Below are positions 53,216 through 63,673 of a DNA stretch of 64,000 nucleotides, one piece after another. Source of the stretch: an uncultured Sterolibacterium sp. (GTDB lineage Bacteria > Pseudomonadota > Gammaproteobacteria > Burkholderiales > Rhodocyclaceae). A program made the position numbers and the translations under genes. The notes beneath the pieces are model-generated. The model searched no databases, was not told where the DNA came from, and saw only the letters and a program-made list of their open reading frames with translations. The stretch lies in the NCBI GenBank assembly GCA_903904605.1, contig CAIVDC010000118.1:1-64000 (forward strand), written 5' to 3'. Each line of letters starts with the position of its first letter. The stretch's first letter is position 1.

Positions 53216-54256
53216 TTGGCTCCCGTTCGCTTAGACGAGATCGTCTCCCGCTTCGGCGGCGAACTGATCGGCGATGGTGCCCGGACTGTCGCCCAGGTCG
53301 CGTCTCTGGAACGCGCCGGACCCGACGAGATCAGCTTCCTATCCCACCCGAAATATCGGCTTCGGCTGGGCCTCACCCGCGCCGGCGCGGTGATTCTCGG
53401 CGGCCAGGCCGCCGCCGCTTGCCCGGTCGCCTGTATCGTCTGCGACCAGCCCTACGTCTATTTTGCCCGTGTCTCCCAATGGCTCAATCCGCGTAGCCGT
53501 TCCGCGCCCGTCCGTCATCCCACAGCCGCGATCGATGCCGAATTGCCGTCCAGCGTCAGCGTCGGCGCCGGCGTCTCGATCGGCAAGGGGTGCGTCATCG
53601 GCGAACGCGTGGAAATTGGTCCAGGTTGCGTCATCGGCGAAGGAGCCAGGATCGGCGACGATTCGCAGCTTTATGCCAACATCACGCTGTATCCCGGCTC
53701 AGTCGTAGGACGGCGGGCGATTATCCATGCCGGTGCGGTGATCGGCGCGGACGGTTTCGGATTCGCCCGCGAATCCGACGGTTCATGGCTCAAGATTCCG
53801 CAGATCGGGCGGGTCGTCATCGGGGATGACGTCGAGATCGGCGCCAACACGACGATCGACCGCGGCGCCCTCGACGACACCGTGATCGAAGACGGCGTGA
53901 AGCTCGACAACCAGATCCAGGTCGGCCACAACGTCCAGATCGGCGCCCACAGTGCGCTGGCCGGCTGCGTCGGCATCGCCGGCAGCGCCAGGATCGGGCA
54001 GCGCTCAACGGTTGGCGGCGGGTCGGTGATCCTCGGTCACATAACCCTCAGCGCCGATGTCAATATTTCGGCGGGTACGCTGGTGTCGAAATCCATCAAC
54101 CGGGCCGGCACCTACACGGGTACCCTGCCGTTTCTCGAACACGCCGACTGGTTGAAAAATTTCTCGCGGCTGCGCCACCTCGATGCGATGGCGGATAAAA
54201 TACGCGCCCTCGAAGCGCAAGTGGCGCGTTTGGCCGAACCGAAGGAAAAGTCATGA
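53216..54256 (+). CDS. lpxD: UDP-3-O-(3-hydroxyacyl)glucosamine N-acyltransferase LpxD
   Basis: The third step of lipid A synthesis (346 aa). The N-terminal uridine-binding domain is followed by a left-handed beta-helix of hexapeptide repeats ([20 protein letters not shown]) and a C-terminal helix. The catalytic His is in [12 protein letters not shown], and GADGFGFA is a family signature. The start is TTG at 53216 with only a weak AGGCGA upstream. It overlaps fabZ by ATGA. Confidence 0.96.
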   Translation: MAPVRLDEIVSRFGGELIGDGARTVAQVASLERAGPDEISFLSHPKYRLRLGLTRAGAVILGGQAAAACPVACIVCDQPYVYFARVSQWLNPRSRSAPVRHPTAAIDAELPSSVSVGAGVSIGKGCVIGERVEIGPGCVIGEGARIGDDSQLYANITLYPGSVVGRRAIIHAGAVIGADGFGFARESDGSWLKIPQIGRVVIGDDVEIGANTTIDRGALDDTVIEDGVKLDNQIQVGHNVQIGAHSALAGCVGIAGSARIGQRSTVGGGSVILGHITLSADVNISAGTLVSKSINRAGTYTGTLPFLEHADWLKNFSRLRHLDAMADKIRALEAQVARLAEPKEKS

Positions 54257-54699
54257 CCTCGATGGATATCCGCGAAATTCTGGAATACCTGCCGCATCGC
54301 TATCCTTTCCTTCTGGTCGATCGCGTGCTCGAGTGCGTTCCGGGCGAACGCATCCTGGCCTTGAAAAATGTCAGCATCAACGAACCTTTTTTCCCCGGGC
54401 ATTTTCCGCATCATCCGGTGATGCCGGGCGTGCTGATCATCGAGGCGCTGGCCCAGGCCGCAGCCCTCCTCTCCTTCAAGACCCAGGGCAACAAGTCCGA
54501 CGACAAGTCGGTGTATTACTTCGTCGGTATCGACAACGCCCGTTTCAAGAAGCCGGTCATCGCAGGCGACCAGCTGCTGCTCGACGTCTCGATCAGCCGC
54601 AATATGCGCGGTATCTGGAAATTCGCCAGCAAGGCCCGCGTCGGCGAGCAAGTCGTCGCCGAGGCGGAACTGATGTGCACGATGCGCGCCATTCCATGA
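54253..54699 (+). CDS. fabZ: 3-hydroxyacyl-[acyl-carrier-protein] dehydratase FabZ
   Basis: A hot-dog fold dehydratase (148 aa) in fatty acid elongation. [13 protein letters not shown], the catalytic His in [15 protein letters not shown] and the catalytic Glu in IIEALAQ are present. It competes with LpxA for hydroxyacyl-ACP, so lying between lpxD and lpxA keeps membrane lipid and lipid A synthesis in balance. It overlaps both neighbours by ATGA. Confidence 0.97.
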   Translation: MTSMDIREILEYLPHRYPFLLVDRVLECVPGERILALKNVSINEPFFPGHFPHHPVMPGVLIIEALAQAAALLSFKTQGNKSDDKSVYYFVGIDNARFKKPVIAGDQLLLDVSISRNMRGIWKFASKARVGEQVVAEAELMCTMRAIP

Positions 54700-55484
54700 G
54701 CAATATGAACGCCGCGGTCCACCCGACCGCCCTGATCGGAGCAGGTGCGCACCTGGGGCAGGGCGTTGAAATCGGCGCCTATTCGATCATCGGCGAACAC
54801 GTCGAGATTGGCGACGGCTGCCGCATCGGCCCGCATGTGGTGATCGAGGGACACACCAAGATCGGCAGGGACAACCAGTTCTTCCAGTTCTGCTCGATCG
54901 GTGCTGCGCCACAGGACAAGAAGTACGCCAATGAGCCGACCCGGCTTGAAATAGGTGACCGCAACACCATCCGGGAATTTTGCACGATCAATTGCGGAAC
55001 CGCCCAGGATGCCGGCATCACCCGGCTGGGCAATGACAACTGGATCATGGCCTACGTCCATGTGGCGCACGACTGTCAGGTCGGCAGCCACACCATCTTC
55101 GCCAACAACGCGCAGTTGGCGGGCCATGTCACCGTCGGCGACTGGGCAATTCTCGGCGGCTTCTCCGGGGCGCATCAGTTCGTTCGCATCGGCGCCCACA
55201 GCCTTTCCGGTATCAACAGCATCCTGCTGCAGGACCTGCCGCCTTACGTCACGGTCTCGGGCAATCCCGCTCAGCCGCATGGAATCAACAGCGAAGGCCT
55301 GAAGCGGCGGGGCTACAGTTCCGGCGCGATCATGGCGATCAAGCGCGCTTACAAGACGCTCTACCGGTCCGGTTTCAAGCTCGAAGAAGCTCAGGCCGCG
55401 ATCGCCGCGGCCAGCGACGCGACCCCTGAACTCAAGGTGCTTGCCGAATTCCTCGCCACACCCGGCCGCGGCATCATTCGCTAG
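54696..55484 (+). CDS. lpxA: UDP-N-acetylglucosamine acyltransferase LpxA
   Basis: It begins lipid A synthesis by O-acylating UDP-GlcNAc (262 aa, E. coli 262). The left-handed beta-helix carries repeats such as [14 protein letters not shown], the catalytic His is in [19 protein letters not shown], and [15 protein letters not shown] and [10 protein letters not shown] are LpxA-specific. The start is ATG 54696, overlapping the fabZ stop; the long ORF upstream is an antiframe of fabZ. Confidence 0.97.
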   Translation: MSNMNAAVHPTALIGAGAHLGQGVEIGAYSIIGEHVEIGDGCRIGPHVVIEGHTKIGRDNQFFQFCSIGAAPQDKKYANEPTRLEIGDRNTIREFCTINCGTAQDAGITRLGNDNWIMAYVHVAHDCQVGSHTIFANNAQLAGHVTVGDWAILGGFSGAHQFVRIGAHSLSGINSILLQDLPPYVTVSGNPAQPHGINSEGLKRRGYSSGAIMAIKRAYKTLYRSGFKLEEAQAAIAAASDATPELKVLAEFLATPGRGIIR

Positions 55485-55512
55485 TCGCAGCCTCTTGGGC
55501 AGCAATCGAGAC

Positions 55513-56667
55513 ATGACCGGACAGTTCACCATAGCCATGGTCGCCGGAGAGGCCTCGGGCGACCTGCTCGCCAGTCACCTGATCGAAGCGCTGCAGGCAC
55601 ATATGCCGGAAGGCCGCTTCTGCGGCATAGGCGGACCCAAGATGCAGCGTGCGGGACTGGATGCCTGGTGGCCGGCGGAGCAACTCGCCGTTCGCGGTTA
55701 TGTCGAAGTGCTGCGCCATTACCGCGAGATCAGCGGCATACGACGGCAACTGCTGAAGCGTCTGCTGGCAGATCCTCCCGACGTCTTCATCGGCGTCGAT
55801 GCCCCCGATTTCAACCTCTGGCTGGAAACCAGGCTCAAGGCCGCGGGCATTCCGACGATACACTTCGTCAGCCCGTCGGTCTGGGCCTGGCGCGCCGGTC
55901 GGATCCGTCACATCGCGCGGGCTGTCAGCCAGATGCTCTGCCTGTTTCCGTTCGAACCGGCAATTTACGAGAAGCATGGCATATCGGTGCGCTATGTCGG
56001 TCATCCGCTGGCCGATATCATTCCCCTCGAGCCGGACCGGAACGCGGCGAGGGGACGCCTTAATCTGGAGCAGGATGGCCTGGTGTTCGCACTCTTGCCG
56101 GGAAGCCGCCAGTCAGAACTGCATTACATGGCGAGAACTTTTATCGAAACGGCCCAAGCTTTGAACAAGCGCCACCCGCAGGCACGCTTCCTGGTGCCCC
56201 TGGTGACCCGCGAGACGCGCACCAGCTTCGAGAATGCCCTGTGGCAATACGGCGCCCAGGACCTGCCGCTGACGCTGCTCTTCGGCCACGCCCACGATGC
56301 CCTGGCCGCGGCCGATGGCGTCCTGGTGGCGAGCGGGACGGCAACGCTGGAGGCGGCATTGTTCAAGAAGCCGATGGTGATTGCCTACAAGATGTCGCCG
56401 TGGTCATGGCGCCTGATGAAACGCATGCACCTCCAGCCCTGGGTGGGGCTGCCGAACATACTTGCCGGCCGTTTCGTCGTGCCGGAATTTCTGCAGGACC
56501 AGGCGACGCCCGATAATCTCGCCCAGGCGCTGGCCAATTTGGTTGCAGACCCGATTGTTCCCGGACGCCTGTTCCGGGTCTTCTCAGCACTTCATCAGCA
56601 GTTGCGCCAGAATACCGCCGAGCAGGCGGCAGCCTCGATCCTGCCCATGCTGCGCCACGCCACATGA
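55513..56667 (+). CDS. lpxB: Lipid A disaccharide synthase LpxB
   Basis: A GT19 glycosyltransferase (384 aa) joining lipid X and UDP-diacylglucosamine at the inner membrane. [45 protein letters not shown] and [14 protein letters not shown] are family signatures. ATG 55513 gives [12 protein letters not shown]; the ORF track opens 24 codons earlier within lpxA. It lies 28 nt after lpxA and overlaps rnhB by ATGA. Confidence 0.96.
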   Translation: MTGQFTIAMVAGEASGDLLASHLIEALQAHMPEGRFCGIGGPKMQRAGLDAWWPAEQLAVRGYVEVLRHYREISGIRRQLLKRLLADPPDVFIGVDAPDFNLWLETRLKAAGIPTIHFVSPSVWAWRAGRIRHIARAVSQMLCLFPFEPAIYEKHGISVRYVGHPLADIIPLEPDRNAARGRLNLEQDGLVFALLPGSRQSELHYMARTFIETAQALNKRHPQARFLVPLVTRETRTSFENALWQYGAQDLPLTLLFGHAHDALAAADGVLVASGTATLEAALFKKPMVIAYKMSPWSWRLMKRMHLQPWVGLPNILAGRFVVPEFLQDQATPDNLAQALANLVADPIVPGRLFRVFSALHQQLRQNTAEQAAASILPMLRHAT

Positions 56668-57245
56668 AGGCGCTGCTGGTCGCCGGCGTCGACGAAGCCG
56701 GACGCGGCCCGCTCGCCGGACCGGTGTATGCGGCTGCGGTGATTCTCGATCCGGCGCGGCCGATCGAGGGGCTGGACGATTCGAAGAAGCTCTCGGCCAA
56801 GACCCGCGAACGTCTCGCGGCATCGATCCGCAGCCAAGCACTGGCCTGGGCCGTTGCGGCGAGCAGCGTGGTCGAGATCGACAGCCTGAATATCCTTCAG
56901 GCCAGCCTGCTGGCAATGCGCCGGGCGGTCGAGGCGCTGCGGCCGCAACCCGATGCCATCGAAGTCGACGGCCTCTTCTGTCCGATGGTCGCCATGCCTG
57001 CGCAGGCCATCGTCAGGGGCGATTCAAGCGTTGCGGCGATCGCCGCCGCCTCCATCCTCGCCAAGACCGCCCGCGATGCCGAGTTGCTGCGCTTGGCCGC
57101 AATCTATCCGCAATACGGCCTCGATCGGCACAAAGGCTACCCGACGGCGGTACACTTGGCTGCCTTGAAGAAGCACGGTGTGGCAATCATTCACAGGCGC
57201 AGCTTCGCTCCGGTGCGCCGCCTTCTGGAAGGAAATACGTCATGA
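56664..57245 (+). CDS. rnhB: Ribonuclease HII
   Basis: It cuts the RNA strand of RNA-DNA hybrids and misincorporated ribonucleotides (193 aa). The catalytic residues are in [16 protein letters not shown] (Asp, Glu), EVDGLF (Asp) and the later Asp in [20 protein letters not shown] is also conserved. It is coupled to lpxB and to the following membrane protein gene by ATGA overlaps. Confidence 0.96.
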   Translation: MKALLVAGVDEAGRGPLAGPVYAAAVILDPARPIEGLDDSKKLSAKTRERLAASIRSQALAWAVAASSVVEIDSLNILQASLLAMRRAVEALRPQPDAIEVDGLFCPMVAMPAQAIVRGDSSVAAIAAASILAKTARDAELLRLAAIYPQYGLDRHKGYPTAVHLAALKKHGVAIIHRRSFAPVRRLLEGNTS

Positions 57246-57706
57246 AATTGATGCCCCTGCTGATGTTCCTGCATGTCGTCGCCGTGGTCGTCTGGGTCGG
57301 CGGCATGTTCTTCGCCTATCTCTGCCTGAGACCGGTGGCCGCCGTCCTCCTGGAACCGCCACAACGGCTGGCGCTGTGGTCAGGCGTGCTCGGCCGCTTC
57401 TTTTCCTGGGTCTGGCTGGCGGTGGCGCTGATCCTTGTATCCGGAATGAGCATGATCGGGGTGGTCGGCTGGCACGGCGCGCCTTTGCACTGGCACCTGA
57501 TGCTGACGCTCGGCGTCGTCATGATGATGATCTTCGCCCATCTCTATTTTGCGCCCTATCGCAGGCTGGGCCAGGGGGTGGCCGCTGCCGACTGGCCTAA
57601 GGCCGCGGCAGCCCTGAGTCAGATCCGGAAGATGGTCGGCATCAATCTGACGCTCGGTCTGGCCACCATCGCCATCGCCACCGTCGGTGCCTATTTCTCG
57701 CGCTGA
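57242..57706 (+). CDS. CopD-like four-helix membrane protein
   Basis: A 154-residue inner-membrane protein with four predicted helices: [60 protein letters not shown] and [18 protein letters not shown] His in the first helix and HWH/HLY residues near the third could bind metal or haem, as in CopD and HemJ-like proteins. No function is shown by the context: it sits between rnhB and a tRNA/rRNA methyltransferase gene. The start overlaps the rnhB stop. Confidence 0.8.
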   Translation: MKLMPLLMFLHVVAVVVWVGGMFFAYLCLRPVAAVLLEPPQRLALWSGVLGRFFSWVWLAVALILVSGMSMIGVVGWHGAPLHWHLMLTLGVVMMMIFAHLYFAPYRRLGQGVAAADWPKAAAALSQIRKMVGINLTLGLATIAIATVGAYFSR

Positions 57707-57727
57707 GCTGGGCACAAGCGCTGCGCC

Positions 57728-58507
57728 ATGAAGTACCTCAGTTCACGAGACAACGCCGACTTCAAGGCCTTGAAGGCGCTTGCCGCTGACGCCCGCGAGC
57801 AGCGCCGGCAGGCGAGCACCCTGCTCGAAGGCAGCCATCTCGTCGCCGCCTACCGAGACAAGGTCGGCCCGCCGGAGCGGTTGATTCTCAGCGAGCACGG
57901 CGCGGCGCAGCCGGAAATCCTCGCCTTGCAGGCCACGCTCGCTGGAACCGAGGCGCTGCTGCTGAAAGACAGCCTGTTCTCTGAACTCTCCGGCGTGGCA
58001 ACGCCGACTGGCATCCTCGCCCTGATCCGGATTCCATCGCCGCGGGAAAGTTCGCCTGGCGCCGGTTCATGCGTACTGCTCGATGCCTTGCAGGATGCCG
58101 GCAATGTCGGCTCCATCCTGCGCACTGCGGCGGCCGCGGGCATTGGCGACCTGTTTCTCGGTCCGGGTTGCGCCGGCGCCTGGACACCGAGGGTCCTGCG
58201 GGCTGCGCAGGGCGCCCATTTCGACCTTCGCATCCGCGAACACGCCGACCTTGGCAAGCTGATCGCGGAATTTCCCGGGTGCACGGTGGCCGCGACGGCA
58301 CATGGCGGCGATCCGCTCTACCTGCTCGACCTTTCCGGCCGCGTGGCCTGGCTGTTCGGCAACGAGGGCTGCGGAATCTCGCCGCAACTGGCTGCCTGCG
58401 CGCGGCTTCGGGCCGCCGTTCCGATGGCGCCCGGCAGCGAATCGCTAAACGTTGCCGCTGCCGCCGCCATCTGCCTGTTCGAGGAAGTGCGGCAAAAAAG
58501 GTTCTAG
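57728..58507 (+). CDS. TrmH/SpoU family RNA 2'-O-methyltransferase
   Basis: A SPOUT-class SAM-dependent enzyme (259 aa). The N-terminal part resembles the SpoU substrate-binding domain (LLEGSHLVAAY). The knotted C-terminal domain carries all three SpoU motifs: LLDALQDAGNVGSILRTAAAAG, WLFGNEGCGISPQL and MAPGSESLNVAAAAAICLFE. The target may be rRNA or tRNA and cannot be decided from sequence. It is last in the long plus-strand cluster and convergent with ppsR; the 58-bp gap contains the palindrome CGGCGTACGCCG. Confidence 0.9.
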   Translation: MKYLSSRDNADFKALKALAADAREQRRQASTLLEGSHLVAAYRDKVGPPERLILSEHGAAQPEILALQATLAGTEALLLKDSLFSELSGVATPTGILALIRIPSPRESSPGAGSCVLLDALQDAGNVGSILRTAAAAGIGDLFLGPGCAGAWTPRVLRAAQGAHFDLRIREHADLGKLIAEFPGCTVAATAHGGDPLYLLDLSGRVAWLFGNEGCGISPQLAACARLRAAVPMAPGSESLNVAAAAAICLFEEVRQKRF

Positions 58508-58565
58508 CGCCTTCTCCCGGAAAGGGGTGACGGGCCTCCACGGCGTACGCCGCTCACTGCTGGCC

Positions 58566-59390
58566 CTAGAAGGTGTGGCGGTCCAGCTTGACCGTCTGCA
58601 TCAGCGTGGCGGCGATTTCCTCGATCGACTTGGTGGTGGAGTCGAGCCAGCGTATACCTTCGCGCTTCATCAACTTCTGCGCGGCATCGACCTCGTAGCG
58701 GCAGTTTTCCGGCGAGGCGTAATGGCTTTCGGGACGGCGTTCACGGCGAATCTGGCTCAGTCGATCCGGGCCGATGGTCAGGCCGAACAGCTTGTGGCGA
58801 TGTTTGGCCAGGCTGCCTGGCAATTTGTTGCGCTCGAAATCCTCGGGAATCAGTGGATAGTTGGCGACCATGATGCCGAATTGCAGGGCAAGATAAAGGC
58901 TGGTCGGCGTCTTGCCGCTTCTGGAGACACCGACCAGGATCACGTCGGCCTTGTCGAGTTCGGTGTCGGAGATGCCGTCGTCGTGGGCCAGCGTGAAATT
59001 GATTGCCTCGATCCGGGCCGAATAGTCCTGGCTGTTGGCACCGCCATGAGAGCGGCCGATGGTGTGGGTTGAACGCTCGCCCAGTTCGGCTTCGAGCGGC
59101 GCGATGAAGGCTTCGAAAAAGTCCAGGATCAAGGCATCGCCTTGCCTCAGGGCCGCAGAGATCTGCGGATTGACCTGCGTCGAGATGACGACGGGACGAA
59201 CCCCATCCTGCCGTCCGGCCTCGCGGATTCTGGCGACGCAGTCCTTCGCCTTGGCGACGGAATCGACGAATGGCATGCGCACCGTACGGAACTTCAGGTC
59301 GCCGAACTGGGAAAGCAGGCTGTGGCCGAGTGTCTCGGCGGTGATGCCGGTGCCGTCGGAGATGAAAAAGACCGTGCGCGGTACTGTCAT
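58566..59390 (-). CDS. ppsR: Phosphoenolpyruvate synthase regulatory protein (PSRP, DUF299)
   Basis: A bifunctional kinase/pyrophosphorylase (274 aa) that switches PEP synthase off by ADP-dependent threonine phosphorylation and on by phosphate-dependent removal. It starts [21 protein letters not shown], has [10 protein letters not shown], and the P-loop-like [18 protein letters not shown] motif. It is transcribed divergently from its target ppsA with an 84-bp gap, a common arrangement. Confidence 0.95.
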   Translation of the reverse strand: MTVPRTVFFISDGTGITAETLGHSLLSQFGDLKFRTVRMPFVDSVAKAKDCVARIREAGRQDGVRPVVISTQVNPQISAALRQGDALILDFFEAFIAPLEAELGERSTHTIGRSHGGANSQDYSARIEAINFTLAHDDGISDTELDKADVILVGVSRSGKTPTSLYLALQFGIMVANYPLIPEDFERNKLPGSLAKHRHKLFGLTIGPDRLSQIRRERRPESHYASPENCRYEVDAAQKLMKREGIRWLDSTTKSIEEIAATLMQTVKLDRHTF

Positions 59391-59474
59391 GTTCGCGGAG
59401 GAGAGTCGATAAAGACGATAAAATAGCCGCTTCCATTGTTCCGATCAATCAATCATTTCCCCGAAAGGCCAGAT

Positions 59475-61850
59475 ATGAAGCGCTACGTCATCGCATTCGA
59501 CCACCTGCGCATGATCGACGTCGAGCAAGTGGGCGGTAAGAATGCCTCTCTCGGCGAAATGATCAGCCAGCTTTCCGGCGCCGGCGTGCGCGTACCCGGT
59601 GGCTTCGCGACGACTGCCGAAGCCTACCGCGATTTCCTCGCCCACCAGGGTCTGGCGGGGCGCATCAATGAGGCGCTGGACGCACTCGACGTCGATGACG
59701 TTGCCGCCCTGGCCAATACCGGCGCGCAAATCCGCAAGTGGGTCGTCGACACACCCCTGCCGCCGGCGCTCGAGGCCGAAATCAAGACCCACTACCAGGC
59801 GCTGGCCGATGGCGGCGTCGATAACGCCTCCTTCGCGGTTCGTTCGTCCGCAACCGCGGAAGATCTTCCCGATGCCTCGTTTGCCGGGCAGCAGGAGAGT
59901 TTCCTCAATATTCAGGGTTACCAGCACATTCTTCACGCCATCAAGGAAGTGTTCGCCTCGCTCTATAACGACCGCGCCATCGCCTATCGCGTGCACAAGG
60001 GTTTCAGCCACGCCGACGTGGCCCTCTCGGCGGGCGTGCAGCGGATGGTGCGCTCCGACACGGGCGCTTCGGGCGTGATGTTCACCCTCGATACCGAATC
60101 CGGCTTCGACGGCGTGGTCTTCATCACCGCCAGTTACGGCCTGGGGGAGACCATCGTGCAGGGCGCCGTGAATCCGGACGAATTCTACGTGCACAAGAAG
60201 ACCCTGGCGCAGGGTTTCCCTGCAGTGATCCGCCGCAACCTGGGCTCCAAGCTGATCAAGATGGTATTCACCGACAGTCATCAGGCCGGGACCAGTACCA
60301 GGACGATCGAGGTCGCGGAAAGCGCGCGCAACCGCTACTCCTTGTCCGACGCCGACGTGCTCGAGCTCGCCCGCTATGCCGTGATCATCGAACGGCACTA
60401 CGGCCGGGCAATGGACATCGAATGGGGCAAGGACGGTCAGGACGGCAAGCTGTATATCCTTCAGGCCCGTCCGGAAACGGTCAAGTCCCAGAACGGCGGC
60501 GGCAACAACATCGAGAAATATCGCATCAAGCAGCATAGCAAGGTGCTCGCCTCGGGCCGCGCCATCGGCCAGAAAATAGGCTCGGGGCCGGTCCGACTGG
60601 TCAAGGACGCATCCGAAATGGGCAAGGTCAAGGCGGGCGACATCCTGGTCACCGACATGACCGATCCGAACTGGGAACCGGTGATGAAACGCGCTTCGGC
60701 CATCATCACCAACCGCGGCGGCCGCACCTGCCACGCGGCGATCATCGCCAGAGAGTTGGGCATCCCGGCCATCGTGGGCTGCGGCAGTGCGACTTCATCA
60801 TTGTCGGAGAACGAGCCGGTGACCGTCTCCTGCGCCGAGGGCGACACCGGCTATGTATACCGCGGCTTGCTGGATTTCGAGGTTACGCGCCAGGACATCA
60901 GCAATCTGCCGGAACTGCCGGTGAAAATCACCATGAATATCGGCAACCCGGAACTGGCCTTCGAATTCGCGCAGATTCCCAACAGTGGCGTCGGACTGGC
61001 TCGGCTGGAGTTTGTCATCAACAACATGATCGGCATCCATCCGAAGGCGATCCTGGAAATCGACCAGGTGCCGGCCAGTGTCCGCGACGAGATCATGCGC
61101 CGCTCTCGCGGTTATGAAAGTCCCGAGGCTTTCTTCGTCGAGAAACTGGTCGAAGGCGTTGCCACGATTGCCGCCGCCTTCTATCCGAAGCCCGTGATCG
61201 TGCGCCTGTCGGACTTCAAATCGAACGAATACCGGAAACTCCTGGGCGGTGAGATCTTCGAGCCGGACGAGGAGAATCCCATGCTCGGCTTCCGCGGCGC
61301 TTCGCGCTATGTCGCACAAAGTTTCCGCGACTGCTTCGCATTGGAATGCCGGGCTTTGAAGCGAGTCAGAAACGAGCTGGGTCTGACCAATGTCGAGATC
61401 ATGGTGCCCTTCGTGCGCAACCTCGAGGAAGCCCGCGGCGTCGTCGAGCTGCTGGCGGCGCAAGGACTGAAGCGAGGCGAGAATCAGCTGCGCCTGATCA
61501 TGATGTGCGAGATCCCCTCCAATGCGCTTCTGGCGGAAGACTTCCTGCAGTATTTCGACGGCTTCTCCATCGGTTCCAACGACCTGACCCAGCTTACCCT
61601 GGGTCTCGACCGGGATTCAGGCTTGGTGGCCCATGCCTTCGAAGAACGCGATCCGGCGGTAAAGCTGCTCCTGAGCATGGCCATTTCCGCCTGCAACCGT
61701 CTCGGCAAGTACGTCGGCATCTGCGGTCAGGGGCCCTCTGATCATGCGGATTTCGCCGAATGGCTGATGGATCAGGGCATACAGTCGATGTCGCTGAATC
61801 CAGATAGCGTCGTGGATACCTGGATGCAGCTCGCCGGCCACAACAAATAA
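59475..61850 (+). CDS. ppsA: Phosphoenolpyruvate synthase
   Basis: It converts pyruvate and ATP to PEP, AMP and phosphate for gluconeogenesis (791 aa). The N-terminal ATP-binding domain has [12 protein letters not shown] and [25 protein letters not shown]; the central swivelling domain carries the phosphorylated His in [21 protein letters not shown]. The C-terminal TIM barrel has FGLARLEF-type and [19 protein letters not shown] motifs. ATG 59475 follows AAGG; the 13 codons added in the ORF track are not conserved. It is controlled by the divergent ppsR product. Confidence 0.97.
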   Translation: MKRYVIAFDHLRMIDVEQVGGKNASLGEMISQLSGAGVRVPGGFATTAEAYRDFLAHQGLAGRINEALDALDVDDVAALANTGAQIRKWVVDTPLPPALEAEIKTHYQALADGGVDNASFAVRSSATAEDLPDASFAGQQESFLNIQGYQHILHAIKEVFASLYNDRAIAYRVHKGFSHADVALSAGVQRMVRSDTGASGVMFTLDTESGFDGVVFITASYGLGETIVQGAVNPDEFYVHKKTLAQGFPAVIRRNLGSKLIKMVFTDSHQAGTSTRTIEVAESARNRYSLSDADVLELARYAVIIERHYGRAMDIEWGKDGQDGKLYILQARPETVKSQNGGGNNIEKYRIKQHSKVLASGRAIGQKIGSGPVRLVKDASEMGKVKAGDILVTDMTDPNWEPVMKRASAIITNRGGRTCHAAIIARELGIPAIVGCGSATSSLSENEPVTVSCAEGDTGYVYRGLLDFEVTRQDISNLPELPVKITMNIGNPELAFEFAQIPNSGVGLARLEFVINNMIGIHPKAILEIDQVPASVRDEIMRRSRGYESPEAFFVEKLVEGVATIAAAFYPKPVIVRLSDFKSNEYRKLLGGEIFEPDEENPMLGFRGASRYVAQSFRDCFALECRALKRVRNELGLTNVEIMVPFVRNLEEARGVVELLAAQGLKRGENQLRLIMMCEIPSNALLAEDFLQYFDGFSIGSNDLTQLTLGLDRDSGLVAHAFEERDPAVKLLLSMAISACNRLGKYVGICGQGPSDHADFAEWLMDQGIQSMSLNPDSVVDTWMQLAGHNK

Positions 61851-61862
61851 CGGCGGACGGAT

Positions 61863-63041
61863 TCAGCTACCGCCTTGCAGCAAGGGCAGCCGGGCCGAGA
61901 CAAAGAGCAATACGCCCACCGCGGCTGAGGTGAGCGCCAGGGGCAGGAGCGTCCCGTCGTAGCTCGCGCCGACCCAGGTGCTGACCAGCAACGCGGCAAC
62001 CATTGTGAAGAAGCCCATCAGCCCGGCCGCCGCTCCCGCCTGCTGCGGAAAAGGCGCGATTGCGCCCGCCTGGGTGCAGGAATAGTTGATGCCATGGGAG
62101 CACATGCAGAGGAACATGCAGAGGAGCACCACCGACCAGTGCTTGATGCCCGCCAGCGCAAGGACTGCGAAGGTCAGGCCGCCGACGAGCGACAGCGTGG
62201 TGCCGATGCGCAAGGTTGCATCGATGCCTATCCTGCCCAGGAGCCTTCGGCAGATGATGGTGCCCGCCAGGTAGCCGACGACGCCCAGGGAATGGATGTA
62301 GCCGTAGTATTCGGTGGCAACGCCCAGCACCTGGATCAGCACGAACGAGGCGCCACTGATGAAGACGAAGATCAAACCATAAGACAGGGCGCCAGGCAGG
62401 GTGTAGGCCCAAAAGGCCGGCGTGGTGGCAATCCGGGCATAGCTCGCGGCCAGACTGTCCAGGCGCATGGCCTCGGGGTCTTTCGCGCGATTGGTTTCCA
62501 CGAACCAGCGCCATGTCGCCCAAGCCAGGATGGCACAGAACAAGGCGTGCAGGCCGAAGGCTGCGCGCCAGCCGAAGACGACCTGCAGATAGCTGCCCGA
62601 GATCGGTCCGAAAATGGGCACGAGCGACAGCAGGCTGCTGGCCTTGGCGAAGATCCGCGCACCTTCGGCAGGGGCGTAGGCATCACGGATGATTGCGCGT
62701 GCCACCACGACCGCCGTGCAGCAGCCCACGGCCTGGACAAAACGGCCGGCGACGAGCAGGGACAGAGACGGCGCGAAAGCGCAGCCGATGCTGGCGAACA
62801 GATACGTCGCCAACCCGCCCTCCAGCACCGGCCTGCGGCCGTAACGGTCGGAGAGGGGACCGCTGACGAGTTGAGCCGTCCCGAAGCCGATCACGAACAA
62901 GGACAGCGTCTGTTGCACGGCGGCCGGCGTGGCCGAGAAGTAGCTCGTCAGGTGCGGCAGGGATGCGAGGTAGAGATCGGTCGACAAGGGCTGCAGCATC
63001 AGGCCGCCGGTGATCAGCCAGAGCAGGGTGGAGGCAGACAT
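61863..63041 (-). CDS. Bcr/CflA family MFS efflux transporter
   Basis: A 12-helix major facilitator (392 aa). The Bcr/CflA group is indicated by LQPLSTDLYLASLPHLTSYF in the first helix and the MFS motif A GPLSDRYGRRPVLEGG; VQAVGCCTAVVVARAIIRDAY is motif C-like and fits drug/H+ antiporters. The substrate is unknown. The ORF begins at TTG 63050, but ATG 63041 is preferred; neither has a clear Shine-Dalgarno sequence. It is convergent with ppsA (12-bp gap). Confidence 0.9.
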   Translation of the reverse strand: MSASTLLWLITGGLMLQPLSTDLYLASLPHLTSYFSATPAAVQQTLSLFVIGFGTAQLVSGPLSDRYGRRPVLEGGLATYLFASIGCAFAPSLSLLVAGRFVQAVGCCTAVVVARAIIRDAYAPAEGARIFAKASSLLSLVPIFGPISGSYLQVVFGWRAAFGLHALFCAILAWATWRWFVETNRAKDPEAMRLDSLAASYARIATTPAFWAYTLPGALSYGLIFVFISGASFVLIQVLGVATEYYGYIHSLGVVGYLAGTIICRRLLGRIGIDATLRIGTTLSLVGGLTFAVLALAGIKHWSVVLLCMFLCMCSHGINYSCTQAGAIAPFPQQAGAAAGLMGFFTMVAALLVSTWVGASYDGTLLPLALTSAAVGVLLFVSARLPLLQGGS

Positions 63042-63135
63042 GCGGCTCAAGCCTGGTTGCGGATCAGGCTGGCTTCTTGACTGCGGCCGCTAACGCCTGC
63101 TATGCGCCCGGTTTGCCTGCATCGAAAGACCCGGC

Positions 63136-63585
63136 TCAAGATCGAGTCGCCTTCATGATCCGGCTCTTTTCCCGGACCCAGTCTCGATCCTTCTCTGCTT
63201 CGCGCTTGTCGTACTGTTTCTTGCCGCGGGCAAGTCCGATGGTCAGCTTGACGCGCCCTTTGGAAAAATGCAGATCGAGCGGCACCAGGGCATACCCGGC
63301 CCTTTCAACCTTGCCGATCAGCTTGCTGATTTCTTCCGCGTGGAGCAGCAACTTGCGCGTCCTCACCGGATCTGGGTTGATGTGCGTCGAGGCGGTCGGC
63401 AGCGGACTGATGTGCGCGCCGATCATATAGATTTCCTCGTTCCGCAGCACCACGTAGGCTTCCTTGATCTGCGCGCGGCCGGCGCGGATAGCCTTGACCT
63501 CCCATCCTTCGAGGGCTATGCCCGCCTCGAACTTGTCCTCGATGAAATAGTCGTGGAAGGCCTTCTTGTTTTCAGCAATGCTCAT
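63136..63585 (-). CDS. smpB: SsrA-binding protein SmpB
   Basis: The partner of tmRNA in rescuing stalled ribosomes (149 aa). It starts [23 protein letters not shown], followed by [16 protein letters not shown], and ends in the basic tail [27 protein letters not shown], which enters the mRNA channel. ATG 63585 is the family start. No tmRNA gene (ssrA) was seen nearby. Confidence 0.96.
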   Translation of the reverse strand: MSIAENKKAFHDYFIEDKFEAGIALEGWEVKAIRAGRAQIKEAYVVLRNEEIYMIGAHISPLPTASTHINPDPVRTRKLLLHAEEISKLIGKVERAGYALVPLDLHFSKGRVKLTIGLARGKKQYDKREAEKDRDWVREKSRIMKATRS

Positions 63586-63673
63586 GAACGCGACGCTCGA
63601 TGGAATCACGCATTCTAACTCACAGAGCTTGCTGCCCGGCCGAGCGCAAAGCGCTGTACCGGGCGGCGCTTGG

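Noticed and set aside
58532-58566. Terminator between the TrmH-family gene and ppsR
   Set aside because: GGGCC/GGCCC and the inner palindrome CGGCGTACGCCG can pair, but the stems are short and interrupted and no T-run follows.
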